64,000 bases of DNA from Halosolutus halophilus (GTDB lineage: Archaea; Halobacteriota; Halobacteria; Halobacteriales; Natrialbaceae): NCBI RefSeq assembly GCF_022869805.1, contig NZ_CP094974.1:2666001-2730000 (forward strand), written 5' to 3'. Positions 44,378 to 54,727 of the stretch are shown in pieces. A program made the position numbers and the translations under genes. The notes beneath the pieces were generated by a model. That model made no database searches and was not told the DNA's origin. It worked only from the letters and a program-made list of their open reading frames with translations. How positions within the stretch are numbered: position 1 is the first letter of the stretch; each line of letters starts with the position of its first letter.

Positions 44378-44499
44378 GCGGTCACCCCTTTCGAGATGAC
44401 GGGCATGGGCCTTCCGCGGTCGTGCGCGTGGGGGCCACGATCGATCGCGACGACGACCGGGACGGGTGACGCGCTGGAATCGCCACGAGGTGACGGACG

Positions 44500-46122
44500 A
44501 TGACGACGACCGTCGAACTCGACGGCGAGAGCCTCACGCCGGCGGACGTCGTCGCAGTCGCTCGCGACGACGCACCGGTCAGCGTCCCCGAGTCGGCCCG
44601 CGATCGGGTTCGCGAGTCCCGCGACAGGGTCGAATCAGTGATCGAGAGCGGTGACGCCGTGTACGGTCTCAACACCGGGTTCGGCGAACTGGTCGACGAA
44701 CGAATCCCGCCGGACGACCTCGAACAGTTGCAGATCAACCTCCTCCGGAGTCACGCTGCGGGCGCGGGTCGCGAACTCGCGCGAGAGGAGGTCCGTGCGA
44801 TGATGGTCGCGCGGATCAACGCCCTCGTCAAGGGGTACTCGGGCGTTCGCGAACGGGTCGTCGACGCGCTCGTGGCCATGTGCAACGCGGGCGTCCACCC
44901 GGTCGTCAGGTCCCGCGGGAGCCTCGGAGCCAGCGGCGACCTCGCCCCCCTCGCTCACATGTCGCTGGTGCTCATCGGCGAGGGCGAGGCGATCGTCGAC
45001 GGCGCAAATCTCGGGACCGACGACGGGACGACACGCCGAGTGTCCGGTGACGAGGCGCTCGCGGCGATCGATCGCGAACCGCTGTCGCTCGCCCCGAAAG
45101 AGGGACTCGCCCTCATCAACGGAACGCAGTTGACGGCAGCCCTCGCGGCCATGGTCGTCGTCGACGGCGAACGACTCGTCCGCGCCGCGGACGCCGCCGG
45201 CGCGCTGACCACCGAGACGACGCTGGGGACGACGGCGACGTCGGCCGAGGCGATCCAGGACGTCCGCCCACACGCCGGCCAGCGCGAGAGTGCCGAATTG
45301 ATCCGTCGGCTCACCGACGGGAGCGAAATCGTCGAGGCCCACCGCAACTGCGATCGGGTCCAGGACGCCTACTCGTTGCGCTGTCTCCCGCAGGTCCACG
45401 GCGCGGTCCGGGACGCGCTCGCACACCTTCGCGAGGCCGTCGAAATCGAACTGAACAGCGCGACGGACAATCCGCTCGTCTTCCCCGCGGACGACGTCGA
45501 CGATCGCGCCTCCGGCACCGATCGCGGCGCGGTCCTCTCGGGGGGAAACTTCCACGGCACACCGCTGGCCCTCCGACTCGAGTACGCCCGCCTCGCGCTG
45601 ACCGACCTCGCGGCGATCGCGGAACGGCGGGTCGATCGGCTTCTCAACCCGAACCTCCAGGAGGACCACCTCCCGCCGTTTCTCGCCGCAGACAGCGGTC
45701 TCGAATCGGGGTACATGATCGCCCAGTACACGGCCGCGGCGTTGCTCAACGAGATGCGATCGATCGGGGCCGCATCGACGGACAACACGCCCGTCAGCGG
45801 GAACCAGGAGGACCACGTCAGCATGAGCGCACAGGCCGGACTGAACGCGCGAACCGCCGTCGAGAACGCCCGGACGATCGTGGCTGCCGAACTCGTCTGC
45901 GGGACGGAGGCCACCGAGTACGTCGACGACGCGTTCGCGGCGGACGACCTCTCGCTCGGCGTCGGCACGAGTGCGGTCCGGGACCTGGTCCGGGAAGTCG
46001 TCCCACCGCTGACGACGGACCGCCCCATCCACACGGACCTCGAGGCGGTCGCGGCGCTGCTCGCCGCGGGCTGTCTCGATACCGCACTCGATCGGGCACT
46101 CGAGTCGTTCGAACCGTCGTGA
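44500..46122 (+). CDS. hutH: histidine ammonia-lyase
   Basis: 540 residues. It deaminates histidine to trans-urocanate, the first step of the pathway. The electrophilic MIO prosthetic group forms from Ala144-Ser145-Gly146 in SLGASGDLAPLAHM. Other family motifs: GLNTGFGELVDERI, HAGQRESAELIR, HRNCDRVQDAYSLRC and NEMRSIGAASTDNTPVSGNQ. Full length. GAGGTGA six bases before ATG 44500 is a Shine-Dalgarno, so it is translated from its own site rather than by coupling. The antisense DsrE-like gene separates it from hutI; a promoter of its own is possible but not seen. Confidence 0.96.
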   Translation: MTTTVELDGESLTPADVVAVARDDAPVSVPESARDRVRESRDRVESVIESGDAVYGLNTGFGELVDERIPPDDLEQLQINLLRSHAAGAGRELAREEVRAMMVARINALVKGYSGVRERVVDALVAMCNAGVHPVVRSRGSLGASGDLAPLAHMSLVLIGEGEAIVDGANLGTDDGTTRRVSGDEALAAIDREPLSLAPKEGLALINGTQLTAALAAMVVVDGERLVRAADAAGALTTETTLGTTATSAEAIQDVRPHAGQRESAELIRRLTDGSEIVEAHRNCDRVQDAYSLRCLPQVHGAVRDALAHLREAVEIELNSATDNPLVFPADDVDDRASGTDRGAVLSGGNFHGTPLALRLEYARLALTDLAAIAERRVDRLLNPNLQEDHLPPFLAADSGLESGYMIAQYTAAALLNEMRSIGAASTDNTPVSGNQEDHVSMSAQAGLNARTAVENARTIVAAELVCGTEATEYVDDAFAADDLSLGVGTSAVRDLVREVVPPLTTDRPIHTDLEAVAALLAAGCLDTALDRALESFEPS

Positions 46123-46225
46123 ACGCGATCGAGGCGGTCCGTGGCTCGCCCGTCGCAGACCGGGGGACTCGCGACGGACATCGGTATTGAATAACGTTTT
46201 CCGTATCCGGTTCGTAGCCCGCCGT

Positions 46226-46246
46226 GCCTTCGACTCGAACGAAGGC
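46226..46246. repeat. hairpin GCCTTCG-N7-CGAAGGC
   Basis: A perfect 7-bp inverted repeat with a 7-base loop in the convergent gap between hutH and the Bat-like gene. There is no U-run after it, so a terminator role is only possible. Confidence 0.3.
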
Positions 46247-46352
46247 CGTCCGACGGCGGGAATCCATTCGAACACACCACCTACCACTTCCCGCTCCCGT
46301 CGGATCGGCGGTTTCTGTTGCTGTACCCGCCGGCTAGCCGACCGAACGGGCG

Positions 46353-48437
46353 CTACTCGGTCCCGCTGCCTTCCTCGAAGAACTCGCCGAGGACCGTCTT
46401 GAGACCTTTCCGGAGGTGCTGGTGCATCGTCGGCGGCGAGACGTCCATCGCCTCGGCGATTTCTTCGCCCGTACTCTCGCGTGGCCAGTCGAAGAAGCCG
46501 CCGTAGTACGCCAGCCGCAACGTCGTCAACTGGCGATCGGTCAACTCGTCGAGGATCCGGGAGCGGCGCTCGGCGGCCGTCAGGACCGGTCGATCGACTT
46601 CCCGCCGGGCCACCAGGTCGGTGTTCTCGTAGACGGCGGTCAGCGCCTCGGCGATCTCCCGGACGTCGGCGTCCTGTGACACCTCGACCAGACACGAGCC
46701 GACGCCGTCCTCGACCGTCACGTCCCGGATCGTCGCCCCGTGATTCGCGAGGGTCCGGACGCCCGAGCGGGACAGCTGGAGTTCGATCGTGCAGCGACGA
46801 GCGCCGTCGTGGATGACCCGACACGACTCGACCGAGTCGTGATCGGTCGCTTCCTCGAGTACCGTCTCGCCGTCGAGTCCCTCGATGGTCACGAACTGGA
46901 ACGACCGGCCCCTCGCCGTCGTCCCGGCCCACTCGAGCGAGCAGGTACAGTCGTACGTCTCGGAGAGGTCGAACGAGAGGGTATCGCCGCCGTGGATGCG
47001 GAATTCGAGTTCGACGACGGTGTCCGCGAAGAGCAACTGGCGGTTCTTGACCGCCTGGATCGTGAACCCGATCGACTCGCCGAGCAGCCGGAACTCGGCC
47101 TGTTCGCGATCGCTGAAGGCGTCGTCGCGACTCGCGAGCACGGTAAGAACTCCGTAGGTCGCGTCCTCGTGACTGATCGGGACGGCGATCAGAGACGCCA
47201 CGTCGTCGTCGGCCGCAGCCTCCTGTAGCGGCTCGGGGAGCGCGTCGGCCTCGGCGAGTCCGTTCGCCGTCTGCACCTCGCCGGTCGCAGCCGCCCGCTG
47301 CAGCGGCGGTTGCCGATCGGCAGGTAGCTCCCTGGCCCTCTCGAGGAAGGTGTCGGCACTGCCGGATCCGGTCCGGTAGGCGAGTTGCCGATCGGTGGTC
47401 CGTTCGGCGATCCACGAGCCACAGTACAGCTCCGAGTCGACGAGCTGGTCACAGACCTCGCGTTCGATCGCGTCCCGCGAGGGGGCCTCGACGAGCGTCT
47501 CGATAACCTCCCGTACCACCGCGTTGATCCTGTTGAGCGTCTCGAGCCGATCGCGCCGCGACCGGAGTTCGCTGACGCGCTGGGCGCGCTCGGTGACGTC
47601 CTGTGCCAACCACAGGACTGCACTGGATTCCGTGATTTCGTCGTCGATCGGAACGATCCGTGCTTCGTAGCAACGTTTCCCGTCGCTCGTCTCAGCTTCG
47701 TACTCGATCGACTGCGCTTCACCGGCTCGAATCGTGCGGTCGATACACGACTGGAGTTGTGCTGCGGTGGCACTCGGAAACGCCTCGTCGATGTTGTTCC
47801 CGACCAGTTTGTCGTGGGACAGCGTATACAGCTCCGCAGCGTCGGGACGGACGCTCACGTCGAGATAGGTCCCCTCCTCGCCGATGATGAAGGCCTCGTC
47901 CGGGAGTTCGTCGGCGAGATTGCGGAGTACCCGCCACTCGTCTGTAGCTTCCGGCTCCACGTTGTTCTCCTGCTCGGCGTCGCGCTCGGACCGAATCGCC
48001 GCGACGATCCGATCGATCGCGTCCTCGTCGCTCTCGGCGGGGACGTATTCGGTCGCGCCACCCCGAAGAGCGGCGGTCGCGACCCGTTCGGAACCGTTTC
48101 GTGGCGCGACGATCGTCGGGGCGGACGGGGCCTCCTCGTGGACGCGTTCGAGCGTGGTCCGGAGCGCGGTCGGCCGATCGAGCGAGACCACGATACCAGC
48201 CGGACGGGCAGCCGTCCGCTGGCCGTCGTCACGAGTCGTCGCCTCGTCGTTCCGACCTGAGACAGCATCCCCCTGGGCGTCCGGGGGCGGGTCGAGACGG
48301 GTCTCGAAGTCGGCGTCGGGCGGCAGCGCAGTGACCGTCATCGACGTCTCGTCTCGAAGCGCCGACAGAAGCCGGCGCTGGCGCTCGTCCGATCCCGTAA
48401 TCACGACGATCCAGTCGTCCCGGTTCGTTCCTGCCAT
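46353..48437 (-). CDS. Bat-like PAS-GAF-HTH_10 regulator
   Basis: 694 residues. Order: receiver-like N-terminus (about 1-150; IVVITGSDERQRRLLSALRD, ending GGATEYVPAESDEDAIDRIV), PAS domain (about 180-285; VLRNLADELPDEAFIIGEEG), a coiled linker, GAF domain (about 310-450; DQLVDSELYCGSWIAERTTD and YGVLTVLASRDDAFSDREQ), a BAT C-terminal sensor region (about 470-610), and HTH_10 (LTDRQLTTLRLAYYGGFFDW). The N-terminus lacks a clear phospho-Asp. This is the architecture of bacterioopsin transcriptional activators, which are widespread with unknown inputs. Start ATG at 48437. It is convergent with hutH. The target genes are unknown. Confidence 0.9.
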   Translation of the reverse strand: MAGTNRDDWIVVITGSDERQRRLLSALRDETSMTVTALPPDADFETRLDPPPDAQGDAVSGRNDEATTRDDGQRTAARPAGIVVSLDRPTALRTTLERVHEEAPSAPTIVAPRNGSERVATAALRGGATEYVPAESDEDAIDRIVAAIRSERDAEQENNVEPEATDEWRVLRNLADELPDEAFIIGEEGTYLDVSVRPDAAELYTLSHDKLVGNNIDEAFPSATAAQLQSCIDRTIRAGEAQSIEYEAETSDGKRCYEARIVPIDDEITESSAVLWLAQDVTERAQRVSELRSRRDRLETLNRINAVVREVIETLVEAPSRDAIEREVCDQLVDSELYCGSWIAERTTDRQLAYRTGSGSADTFLERARELPADRQPPLQRAAATGEVQTANGLAEADALPEPLQEAAADDDVASLIAVPISHEDATYGVLTVLASRDDAFSDREQAEFRLLGESIGFTIQAVKNRQLLFADTVVELEFRIHGGDTLSFDLSETYDCTCSLEWAGTTARGRSFQFVTIEGLDGETVLEEATDHDSVESCRVIHDGARRCTIELQLSRSGVRTLANHGATIRDVTVEDGVGSCLVEVSQDADVREIAEALTAVYENTDLVARREVDRPVLTAAERRSRILDELTDRQLTTLRLAYYGGFFDWPRESTGEEIAEAMDVSPPTMHQHLRKGLKTVLGEFFEEGSGTE

Positions 48438-48669
48438 GTGGAGTCCGCTCGATCGGGTTCGACGCAGAGATTCGAAAGCCCACTGGCCCACCGATTCCGG
48501 CGGACCGCTCTCTTTTACCTCGATAACATTCCAAAATAAAAACCTGATGATACGGGACCGGCGGCCGCGTCGACGTCGGAAATCGATGACCGGGGAACGC
48601 GCCGCTGCCCCGGGTAGCGAACGACGGTCGAACGGATACGGATCGGCCCCTCGACCGCAGGAGCGGTTC

Positions 48670-48921
48670 CTAGATTTCGCCCTGCTCCTTCAGGTCCTCG
48701 ATGATGTCGTCGACGAACGTTTCGGGGTCGTCGTACGGGAAGTCACCACCGGACGTCTTGGTGTTGAGTTCCATCGCGGTGATCGAGTAGTCACCGGACT
48801 CGAACTTCGTTCCCGGTCCGTTCGGCAGTGCCGGCACGAGGTCCATCGGACTCGAGATGGGGTAATCTGCGCCTTCGAACGCGTCGATCATCTGCTCGCG
48901 GAGTTCGGATTCGTCTACCAT
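48670..48921 (-). CDS. MTH865-like family protein
   Basis: 83 residues of the MTH865-like family, a small EF-hand-like helical protein of unknown function found in archaea. It has MVDESELREQMIDAFEGADY, the central SPMDLVPALPNGPGTKFESG and the C-terminal DFPYDDPETFVDDIIEDL. A TTTATTATTTATCG TATA box (48942-48955 on the minus strand) lies 21-34 bases before the ATG, so transcripts are leaderless or nearly so. It is likely cytoplasmic. Confidence 0.85.
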   Translation of the reverse strand: MVDESELREQMIDAFEGADYPISSPMDLVPALPNGPGTKFESGDYSITAMELNTKTSGGDFPYDDPETFVDDIIEDLKEQGEI

Positions 48922-49265
48922 TGCGTCTCACTGTTGCGCACGATAAATAATAAATTTGCAGGTAGTTGCGGTACCGTGCGCAGTTAGTCGGAGGGGGTCT
49001 CTAAACGATTTCTAGTCCGTCATTCGTCATATCTGCGAACAATCTCCTCGATCGATCGGTCGAGTCGGCGAGTCCACCGGACGGGTAGTCGATCACCGAG
49101 GACGCGCGAATTCGCTTGCATGCCAGTCAGTGCGGACTCGTGGTTTCAGTGACTGGTCAGAGTCGGTGCACGAACTCGGGGAGGGTCCTCGCCCGCCTCA
49201 CCGCCGTCGATCAGGGACCAAGGCACGTACGAAACGGACGAACGGTGATACGCGTCGAAACAATA
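48922..49265. other. intergenic between divergent small genes
   Basis: 344 bases. The left end contains the MTH865-like promoter. No gene is supported in the rest; an upstream extension of the ribbon-helix-helix frame here looks non-coding. Nothing else is visible. Confidence 0.5.
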
Positions 49266-49682
49266 ATGAGCCAGAACGTGAAACGAGATGACATGGCGAA
49301 GGATACCGTCCGGTACCCGGACGACGTGGTCGAGCAGATCGACGCGCTCGTCGAAGACGGTATGTTCGAGAGCAAATCCGAGTTCTATCGGTTCTCCGCG
49401 GAGTACGTACTCACTCTGGTCAACGCCGACCACGAGGTGAAGACATTCAACTTCGACGAGATCAAGGCCGAACTCGACATCAGCGAAGAGGACCACGGGA
49501 AGGCGCTGGGTACCGACGGTGGCACCTTTTTCCTCGATGCCGTCATCACGGTCCGGAAACAGGGACTTCGGGGCAACTACGAGGCCGCGGAACGGTTCAT
49601 CGACACCCACTACGATCCGACCGACCAGGAGTGTATCATCCTCGAGGAACTGCTCGGGACGTACCGGGACGGGTCGGCCTGA
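49266..49682 (+). CDS. ribbon-helix-helix (CopG-like) regulator
   Basis: 138 residues. The N-terminal RHH DNA-binding domain spans about residues 11-55: KDTVRYPDDVVEQIDALVED then FESKSEFYRFSAEYVLTLV. A conserved C-terminal domain follows, with FNFDEIKAELDISEEDHG and FIDTHYDPTDQECIILEELL, probably for oligomerisation or ligand. It is longer than typical antitoxins and stands alone, so a chromosomal regulator is likelier. ATG at 49266 is followed by a second Met at residue 10, also possible as start. Target unknown. Confidence 0.82.
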   Translation: MSQNVKRDDMAKDTVRYPDDVVEQIDALVEDGMFESKSEFYRFSAEYVLTLVNADHEVKTFNFDEIKAELDISEEDHGKALGTDGGTFFLDAVITVRKQGLRGNYEAAERFIDTHYDPTDQECIILEELLGTYRDGSA

Positions 49683-49753
49683 GCGGGTCGGCATCCCGCC
49701 ACAGCGTCGGAACGATCGTCGCCGGACGACCTCGAAGCGTGATGGGTCCGTTT

Positions 49754-51361
49754 TCACTGGAACGGCGCACCCAGCGCCGCGAGATCGACGTGCTCGCGGA
49801 CGAGCGTCGCAGCCCGATCGAACGGCGTCTCGTCCGCGGGCCTCGCGGCGACATCGCCGGTCCCGCCTGCCGGTCGATCGACGCCCGCCGACGCGGCGAC
49901 GGCGGTGAGAAAGGCCTCCCGGACGTTCGCGTTGTCGAACGCGCCGTGGAGGTAGGTGCCGAGCACGGCCCCCACGGCGGCGCTCGAGTCACCAAGGGGC
50001 CGATCGACGGGTTCGAGCGCCGCCGTCCGCCCCGCGTGGATCTCGTATCCCGAGGCAGTCCCGTCGGCACCGGCCAGTAGCGGCGAAGCCGAACCGTCGA
50101 CCGAGACCGTCGTCCGTTCGAGGTGCTTCTCGCCCTCGAACCGCGTCTCGACCGGCAGCAAGCCGAACCCGTCGACGACGTCGTCGGCCCCGGTTCCCTC
50201 GAGCGCCGCGTTGGTGAGCCGATCGCCCAGCAACTGGTAGCCACCGCAGAGGCCGACGATCGGTCCGTCGAACGCCTCGAGCGCGTCGTCGTACCCCGCC
50301 GCTCGGAGCGCGAGCAGATCGTCGACGGTGTTCTTCGTCCCCGGAAGGACGACCGCGTCCGCGTTCGAGAGTCGATCGGTCGGGTCGCCGACGTCGGCAT
50401 CGACCGGCACGTACGCCACCGAGACGCCCGGTTCCGCCGCGAGTGCCTCGAGATCGGTTGCGTTCGAGAGACGTGGCAGTCGCGGGACCGCGATCGTCAC
50501 GCGGCGATCGGCCGGGACGCGGTCGTCCTCGCCGATCACGGCTCTCTCGCCGGTCGCGGGCAAGCCGACGCTGTCCTCTTCCGGCAGGCCAGGATCGTCG
50601 TACGGGAGTACGCCGAGGATCGGGACGCCGGTCCGGGATTCGATCTCCTCGATGCCGGAGTCGAGGAGCGACGGATCGCCGCGGAACTTCGTGACGACCG
50701 CGCCGACGATCCGCTCCCGGATATCGTCGGGCAGCAGTTCGATCGTCCCGTAGAGGCTCGCGAACGCGCCGCCCCGCTCGATGTCGACCAGCAGGAGGAT
50801 CTCGGCGTCCGCGATGCGAGCCAGTTCGACGTTCGCGAGGTCACGGTCGTGCAGGTTGATCTCCGCGATGCTGCCCGCACCCTCGGCGACGATCACGTCG
50901 TGATCGGCCGCCAGCCGACGGTAGGACTCCTCGACCGCCGCTCGCGCGTCGTCCCAGTACTCGTCGTAGTAGGTTCCCGGCGGGACGTGCTCGTGGGCCC
51001 GCCCCTGCAACACCAGTTGGCTCTCCCCCTCGCCGCGAGGTTTGAGCAGGACCGGGTTGCAATCGGTCGTCGGCGTCAACCGGGCCGCACGGGCCTGTGC
51101 GAACTGTGAGACTCCTATCTCCCCCCAGCGGTCGTCGGCCGCGGCGTCGCGTCCAGCGGTCGCGTCTTCGTCCGCACCCGGACCGTCCACGTTCGACGCC
51201 GGCCCGGCGCGAACGACGACCCGGGCGTTGTTACTCATGTTCTGTGCCTTGAACGGGGCGACCGAGATGTCCCGATCGGCCAGGTGGCGACAGAGGCCGG
51301 CGGCGACCGTCGACTTGCCGACGTGACTCGCAGTGCCGGCGACGAGGAGGGTCCGTGTCAT
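49754..51361 (-). CDS. cbiP: cobyric acid synthase
   Basis: 535 residues. It amidates adenosylcobyrinic acid a,c-diamide at four positions with glutamine and ATP in B12 synthesis. N-terminal dethiobiotin-synthetase-like domain: P-loop [39 protein letters not shown]-terminal class I amidotransferase: [20 protein letters not shown], nucleophile [10 protein letters not shown] (Cys), and catalytic His in [10 protein letters not shown]. Residues about 50-80 form an Ala/Asp-rich insertion between NNARVV and [10 protein letters not shown] not seen in bacterial CbiP. Start ATG at 51361. Other B12-related genes nearby: the adenosyltransferase at 53944. Confidence 0.95.
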   Translation of the reverse strand: MTRTLLVAGTASHVGKSTVAAGLCRHLADRDISVAPFKAQNMSNNARVVVRAGPASNVDGPGADEDATAGRDAAADDRWGEIGVSQFAQARAARLTPTTDCNPVLLKPRGEGESQLVLQGRAHEHVPPGTYYDEYWDDARAAVEESYRRLAADHDVIVAEGAGSIAEINLHDRDLANVELARIADAEILLLVDIERGGAFASLYGTIELLPDDIRERIVGAVVTKFRGDPSLLDSGIEEIESRTGVPILGVLPYDDPGLPEEDSVGLPATGERAVIGEDDRVPADRRVTIAVPRLPRLSNATDLEALAAEPGVSVAYVPVDADVGDPTDRLSNADAVVLPGTKNTVDDLLALRAAGYDDALEAFDGPIVGLCGGYQLLGDRLTNAALEGTGADDVVDGFGLLPVETRFEGEKHLERTTVSVDGSASPLLAGADGTASGYEIHAGRTAALEPVDRPLGDSSAAVGAVLGTYLHGAFDNANVREAFLTAVAASAGVDRPAGGTGDVAARPADETPFDRAATLVREHVDLAALGAPFQ

Positions 51362-51458
51362 CCGCGTGCACGCTACTCGCGTATCCTGGGCTATCGTCCT
51401 GTCGGTTCGCCGGCCGACGGGAACCGACGCGGGGTCGGCGGTCTCCGACGACTGGTCG

Positions 51459-52901
51459 TCACTCCCGTCGATACCGCCGCTCCCAGCGCGGCCCCGCGCG
51501 ACTCGAGAGCACCCAGCCGATCGTCCCGAATCCGACCCCCGAGACCGCGAGCGCGGCCCCGATCGCGAGTGTCGGCGGGACGACGACGAACCCAACCACG
51601 AGCGTCGGGACGAGGGGGACGGCGACGCCGACGGTAAACAGCGAGAACCGGACGGCGTCGAACAGGAACTCGTTCGGATCGAAGCCGGCGAGAAAGACCG
51701 TGAGCCCGTAGTAGTACAGCGCGTAGCCGGCGAGCAGAATCGCCCCGACGATCGCGTCGAGGGCCGTCGCGTCGAACCAGCTGACGGCCGCGAGGTACGG
51801 ACCGACGACCGTCGGTCCCCCGACGAGGACGAACGCGACGCGTTTGGCCCGGAACACGCCCCGGATCGAGACAGGATACGCGAGGTAGGACTCGATCGAG
51901 TCGAACTGCGTGAGCCAGTTGTACGTCGTGAACGCGGACAGGCCGAGGACGCCGCCGAAGAAGATCCCCGGCGCGGGTTCGATGCCGGTGATCGAATCGA
52001 CGACGCCGACCAGCGCCGCGACGAGCGCGAGCAGGATCCCCGCGGAGACGATCGGCTTCCAGACGCCGCCGGACGATCGGGCCAGATCGAGCAGCGTCTT
52101 CCTGACCAGCGGATCGCCCGTGAACGGTACCACGTCGCTCGTCCGGGCGAACCGGTCGCTGGCGGTGCGAGCGGGGCGGCCGTACGTCGGATCGTAGACC
52201 GCGAGCGCGGACGTCGCGACGACGAGCGTCGCGACCGCGAGCGCACCGGCGACCGCCGGCGATCCGAGCGGCACGAGCGCGGTTGCGACGGCACTGGACT
52301 GGCCCGTGGCCCACGCCGCGAGGGCCGCGACGCCGATCGCGGCCACGATCGCCCACGCGGGAACGCCACGGGTCCGGCAGGCGATCAGCGCGACGGTGAC
52401 GGCCATTCCCGCGGCGAAGACGATCGAGAGGGACAGCCACAGCGCCAGGACGGTACTCGGCGTCGCCGCGGTCAGCCCGAGCAGCGGCCCGGCACCGATC
52501 GCCGTCGGGAGGACGAAGACCACCCCGTAGAAGAGTGCGTCTTTCAGCAGGAAGAGCCCGAGTAGGTGCTGCCGACCGATCGGGAGCGTCGTCGACGACG
52601 AGAGGACGAGCGAGAGATCCCCGAAGACGTTCTCGAGCATGTCCGAGCCGACGAAGCCGGCCGTCCCGCTGTAGAGTCCGAATCCGAGCGCGAGGACGTG
52701 CAGGCCGGCCACGACCGTCGTCGTGGTAGTTCCGTTCGCGAGGAGCGCGACTCCGCCGAGTCCGGCCAGGAGCGCGATCACGACCGGAAAGAGCACGAAC
52801 CGCCAGCCGCCGAACAGCCGGGTGTGGAGTCGCCACTCCTCGCGGGCGAGGACGCGAAACAGCGTCCAGCTGGACCGCCACGAGGCTGTCGATCGACTCA
52901 T
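51459..52901 (-). CDS. ABC-2-type transporter permease
   Basis: 480 residues with about 10-12 hydrophobic segments. The N-terminal [20 protein letters not shown] is typical of ABC-2 permease starts. The ATG overlaps the stop of the ATPase gene (ATGA at 52898-52901), so the two form one transporter of the exporter type. No substrate is evident. It is not a cobalt ECF permease despite lying between two cobalamin genes. Confidence 0.82.
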   Translation of the reverse strand: MSRSTASWRSSWTLFRVLAREEWRLHTRLFGGWRFVLFPVVIALLAGLGGVALLANGTTTTTVVAGLHVLALGFGLYSGTAGFVGSDMLENVFGDLSLVLSSSTTLPIGRQHLLGLFLLKDALFYGVVFVLPTAIGAGPLLGLTAATPSTVLALWLSLSIVFAAGMAVTVALIACRTRGVPAWAIVAAIGVAALAAWATGQSSAVATALVPLGSPAVAGALAVATLVVATSALAVYDPTYGRPARTASDRFARTSDVVPFTGDPLVRKTLLDLARSSGGVWKPIVSAGILLALVAALVGVVDSITGIEPAPGIFFGGVLGLSAFTTYNWLTQFDSIESYLAYPVSIRGVFRAKRVAFVLVGGPTVVGPYLAAVSWFDATALDAIVGAILLAGYALYYYGLTVFLAGFDPNEFLFDAVRFSLFTVGVAVPLVPTLVVGFVVVPPTLAIGAALAVSGVGFGTIGWVLSSRAGPRWERRYRRE

Positions 52902-53644
52902 ACTGCCGGACCCGCGGGGAGATCGCGAGCCGCTTCGTCGGTGACGCGATCCAGGAACAGTGCCAGCAACGACGGGTCGGCGTCCCCCTCGAGCGATCGT
53001 CCGGCGACGAGTTGGCCGTCTGCGACGATCCCGACGCGCGTACAGATCTCCTCGGCGACGTCGATGTCGTGCGTCGAGACGAAGACCGCGTTATCTTCGG
53101 CCGCGTAGGCGACGAGGAACTCCTTGACCTGTTCCTGGACGAGCGGATCGAGGTTCGCGAGCGGTTCGTCGATGAAGACGACGTCGGGTTCGTGGACGAA
53201 CGCCTGTGCGATCATCACCTTCTGCTGTTGGCCCCGGGAGAGGTCGGTGTTGAGCGTGTCGAGTTTGTTCCGGAAGCCGAGTCGTTCCGCCCACAGGTCC
53301 GTCCGTTGGGCCACCCGATCCGGTTCGAGATCGCGGATCTCGCCGACGAACGCGAGGTACTCCCGTGGCGTGAGGAAACTCGGCGGCGACCCCTGTTCGG
53401 GCAAGATGCCGACCCGGCGGCGCGTCTCGATCGGCTCCGCCGTCGGATCGGTATCGAGCACCCGAACCGCTCCCGCATCCGGTTCGATCTGTCCGGTCAG
53501 GATCCGGATCGTCGAGGTCTTTCCGGCCCCGTTCGGGCCGAGAAAACCGAACAGTTCGCCCCGGTCGATCGCGAACGACAGTCCGTTCAGCGCGTTCACG
53601 GAACCGTAGGACTTCCGCAGCCCCGTCACGTTGACGACACCCAT
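52898..53644 (-). CDS. ABC transporter ATP-binding protein
   Basis: 248 residues. Walker A FLGPNGAGKTSTIRI, Q-loop ILPEQGSPPSFL, signature DLSRGQQQKVMIAQ, Walker B VVFIDEPLANLDPL, and switch His STHDIDVAEEI. The LSRGQ signature is a mild variant of LSGGQ. It is an ABC-2 exporter nucleotide-binding subunit of the CcmA/DrrA type, pairing with the overlapping permease. Start ATG at 53644. Confidence 0.95.
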   Translation of the reverse strand: MGVVNVTGLRKSYGSVNALNGLSFAIDRGELFGFLGPNGAGKTSTIRILTGQIEPDAGAVRVLDTDPTAEPIETRRRVGILPEQGSPPSFLTPREYLAFVGEIRDLEPDRVAQRTDLWAERLGFRNKLDTLNTDLSRGQQQKVMIAQAFVHEPDVVFIDEPLANLDPLVQEQVKEFLVAYAAEDNAVFVSTHDIDVAEEICTRVGIVADGQLVAGRSLEGDADPSLLALFLDRVTDEAARDLPAGPAV

Positions 53645-53943
53645 CAGTGGTCGCGACTTTCGATCGATCTGTAATAACTGTGCTGGCGGCCGATCCGTTT
53701 CTCGCACGGAGTTCCCGAGAGATTCGACGCCCGACTTCGGTGCCGCACACCTCGATCGGCATCCGAGAGTCGTCTTCGTCGTACGCGGTGATCGGCGTCG
53801 GTCACTCACAGAGACTCCTGACAGTTTCGTCGTCCCGTCCGAATCGATCGGTTCGAACGGTATGGGGGAGCGCGAACAGCACGAAAAACCCGACCGCTTC
53901 GGAGCGAGCCGTAGATTTTCGAGATCGATCGATCGGCAGCCCC
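53645..53943. other. intergenic, no gene seen
   Basis: About 299 bases between the adenosyltransferase stop and the ABC ATPase start (both minus strand). It must hold the ABC promoter; no clear TATA box is found. Open frames are not coding-like. Confidence 0.45.
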
Positions 53944-54633
53944 TCAGAACTCCGTCCCGCGGCGCGCCCGCTGGCCCTCGTCGATCGGGTGTTTCTCCTT
54001 GCGGACGTTCGTGATCAGGTCCGCGGCCTCCGAGAGGTAGTCGGGGTCGGTGTGACTGCCCGAGAGGACGAGTTCCAGCCCGTCGGGTTTCGCGTCGATC
54101 AGGTCGAGCACGTCGGCCTCGCTGACGAGCCCCCGATCGGCGGCGTACAGCACCTCGTCGAGCACGAGCATGTGCATTCCCGCGTCCGGATCGGCGTCGA
54201 GCGGGATCGGCTCGTCGAGGTCCGCCGCCCGGGCCGCCTCGAGCAACTCCTGGGCGCGCTCGAGGCCGGCCTGGGCCTCCGCCTCGTGAGCCGCCTCGTC
54301 GGTCCCGTCGGCCATCCCGTGCCAGCCGTAGTGGCCGACGTTCTCGTAACTGATCCCCGGCAGGGCCGCGATCGCGTTGTACTCGCCGCGCACTGCGTCG
54401 ACGCTCGACGCGCCGCCTTTCATGAACTGGAGCACGTGCACGCGGTAACCGTGGCCGGCGGCCCGCATCCCCAGCCCGAGCGTCGCCGTCGTCTTCCCCT
54501 TGCCGTCGCCCCACCACACCTGAACGAGGCCGAACTCGTCGGGTGCGGCCGGTTCGATCGGTTCCGCCTCGGGCGATCGACCCTCGCCGGGCGTGTCGCC
54601 GATCGTCGACTCCGGAGGCTGATCCTCGCTCAT
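53944..54633 (-). CDS. cobO: cob(I)yrinate a,c-diamide adenosyltransferase
   Basis: 229 residues of the CobO/CobA/BtuR family. It transfers adenosyl from ATP to reduced corrinoid. An acidic 40-residue N-terminal extension precedes the P-loop VWWGDGKGKTTATLG. Then follow RVHVLQFMKGGASSVDAV, the DEVLYAADRGLVSEADVLDL segment and VLSGSHTDPDYLSEAADLI. It has the typical C-terminal EKHPIDEGQRARRGTEF. Start ATG at 54633 is preferred; upstream extension is weak. It neighbours cbiP and the winged-helix gene, a loose B12 cluster. Confidence 0.94.
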   Translation of the reverse strand: MSEDQPPESTIGDTPGEGRSPEAEPIEPAAPDEFGLVQVWWGDGKGKTTATLGLGMRAAGHGYRVHVLQFMKGGASSVDAVRGEYNAIAALPGISYENVGHYGWHGMADGTDEAAHEAEAQAGLERAQELLEAARAADLDEPIPLDADPDAGMHMLVLDEVLYAADRGLVSEADVLDLIDAKPDGLELVLSGSHTDPDYLSEAADLITNVRKEKHPIDEGQRARRGTEF

Positions 54634-54727
54634 ACGGGAGCCGTCGGCCCCGACGTATTTGTAGATAGGACATCGACCACCGTCGTCCGAGCGGCGATGG
54701 ACGCCCCCACTACAACCAAACGTGTCT

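Noticed and set aside
43907-44503. Plus-strand frame starting at the hutI stop with an ATGA overlap
   Set aside because: The overlap looks like coupling, but the product is Arg/Asp shadow sequence opposite the DsrE-like gene.
44635-47415. 926-codon open frame on the minus strand over hutH and the regulator
   Set aside because: Arg-rich composition without domains; it is the antisense shadow of hutH and an off-frame of the Bat-like gene.
51459-53644. ABC transporter as a cobalt or B12 importer because of nearby cobalamin genes
   Set aside because: ABC-2-type permease without a binding protein or ECF subunits fits an exporter better.
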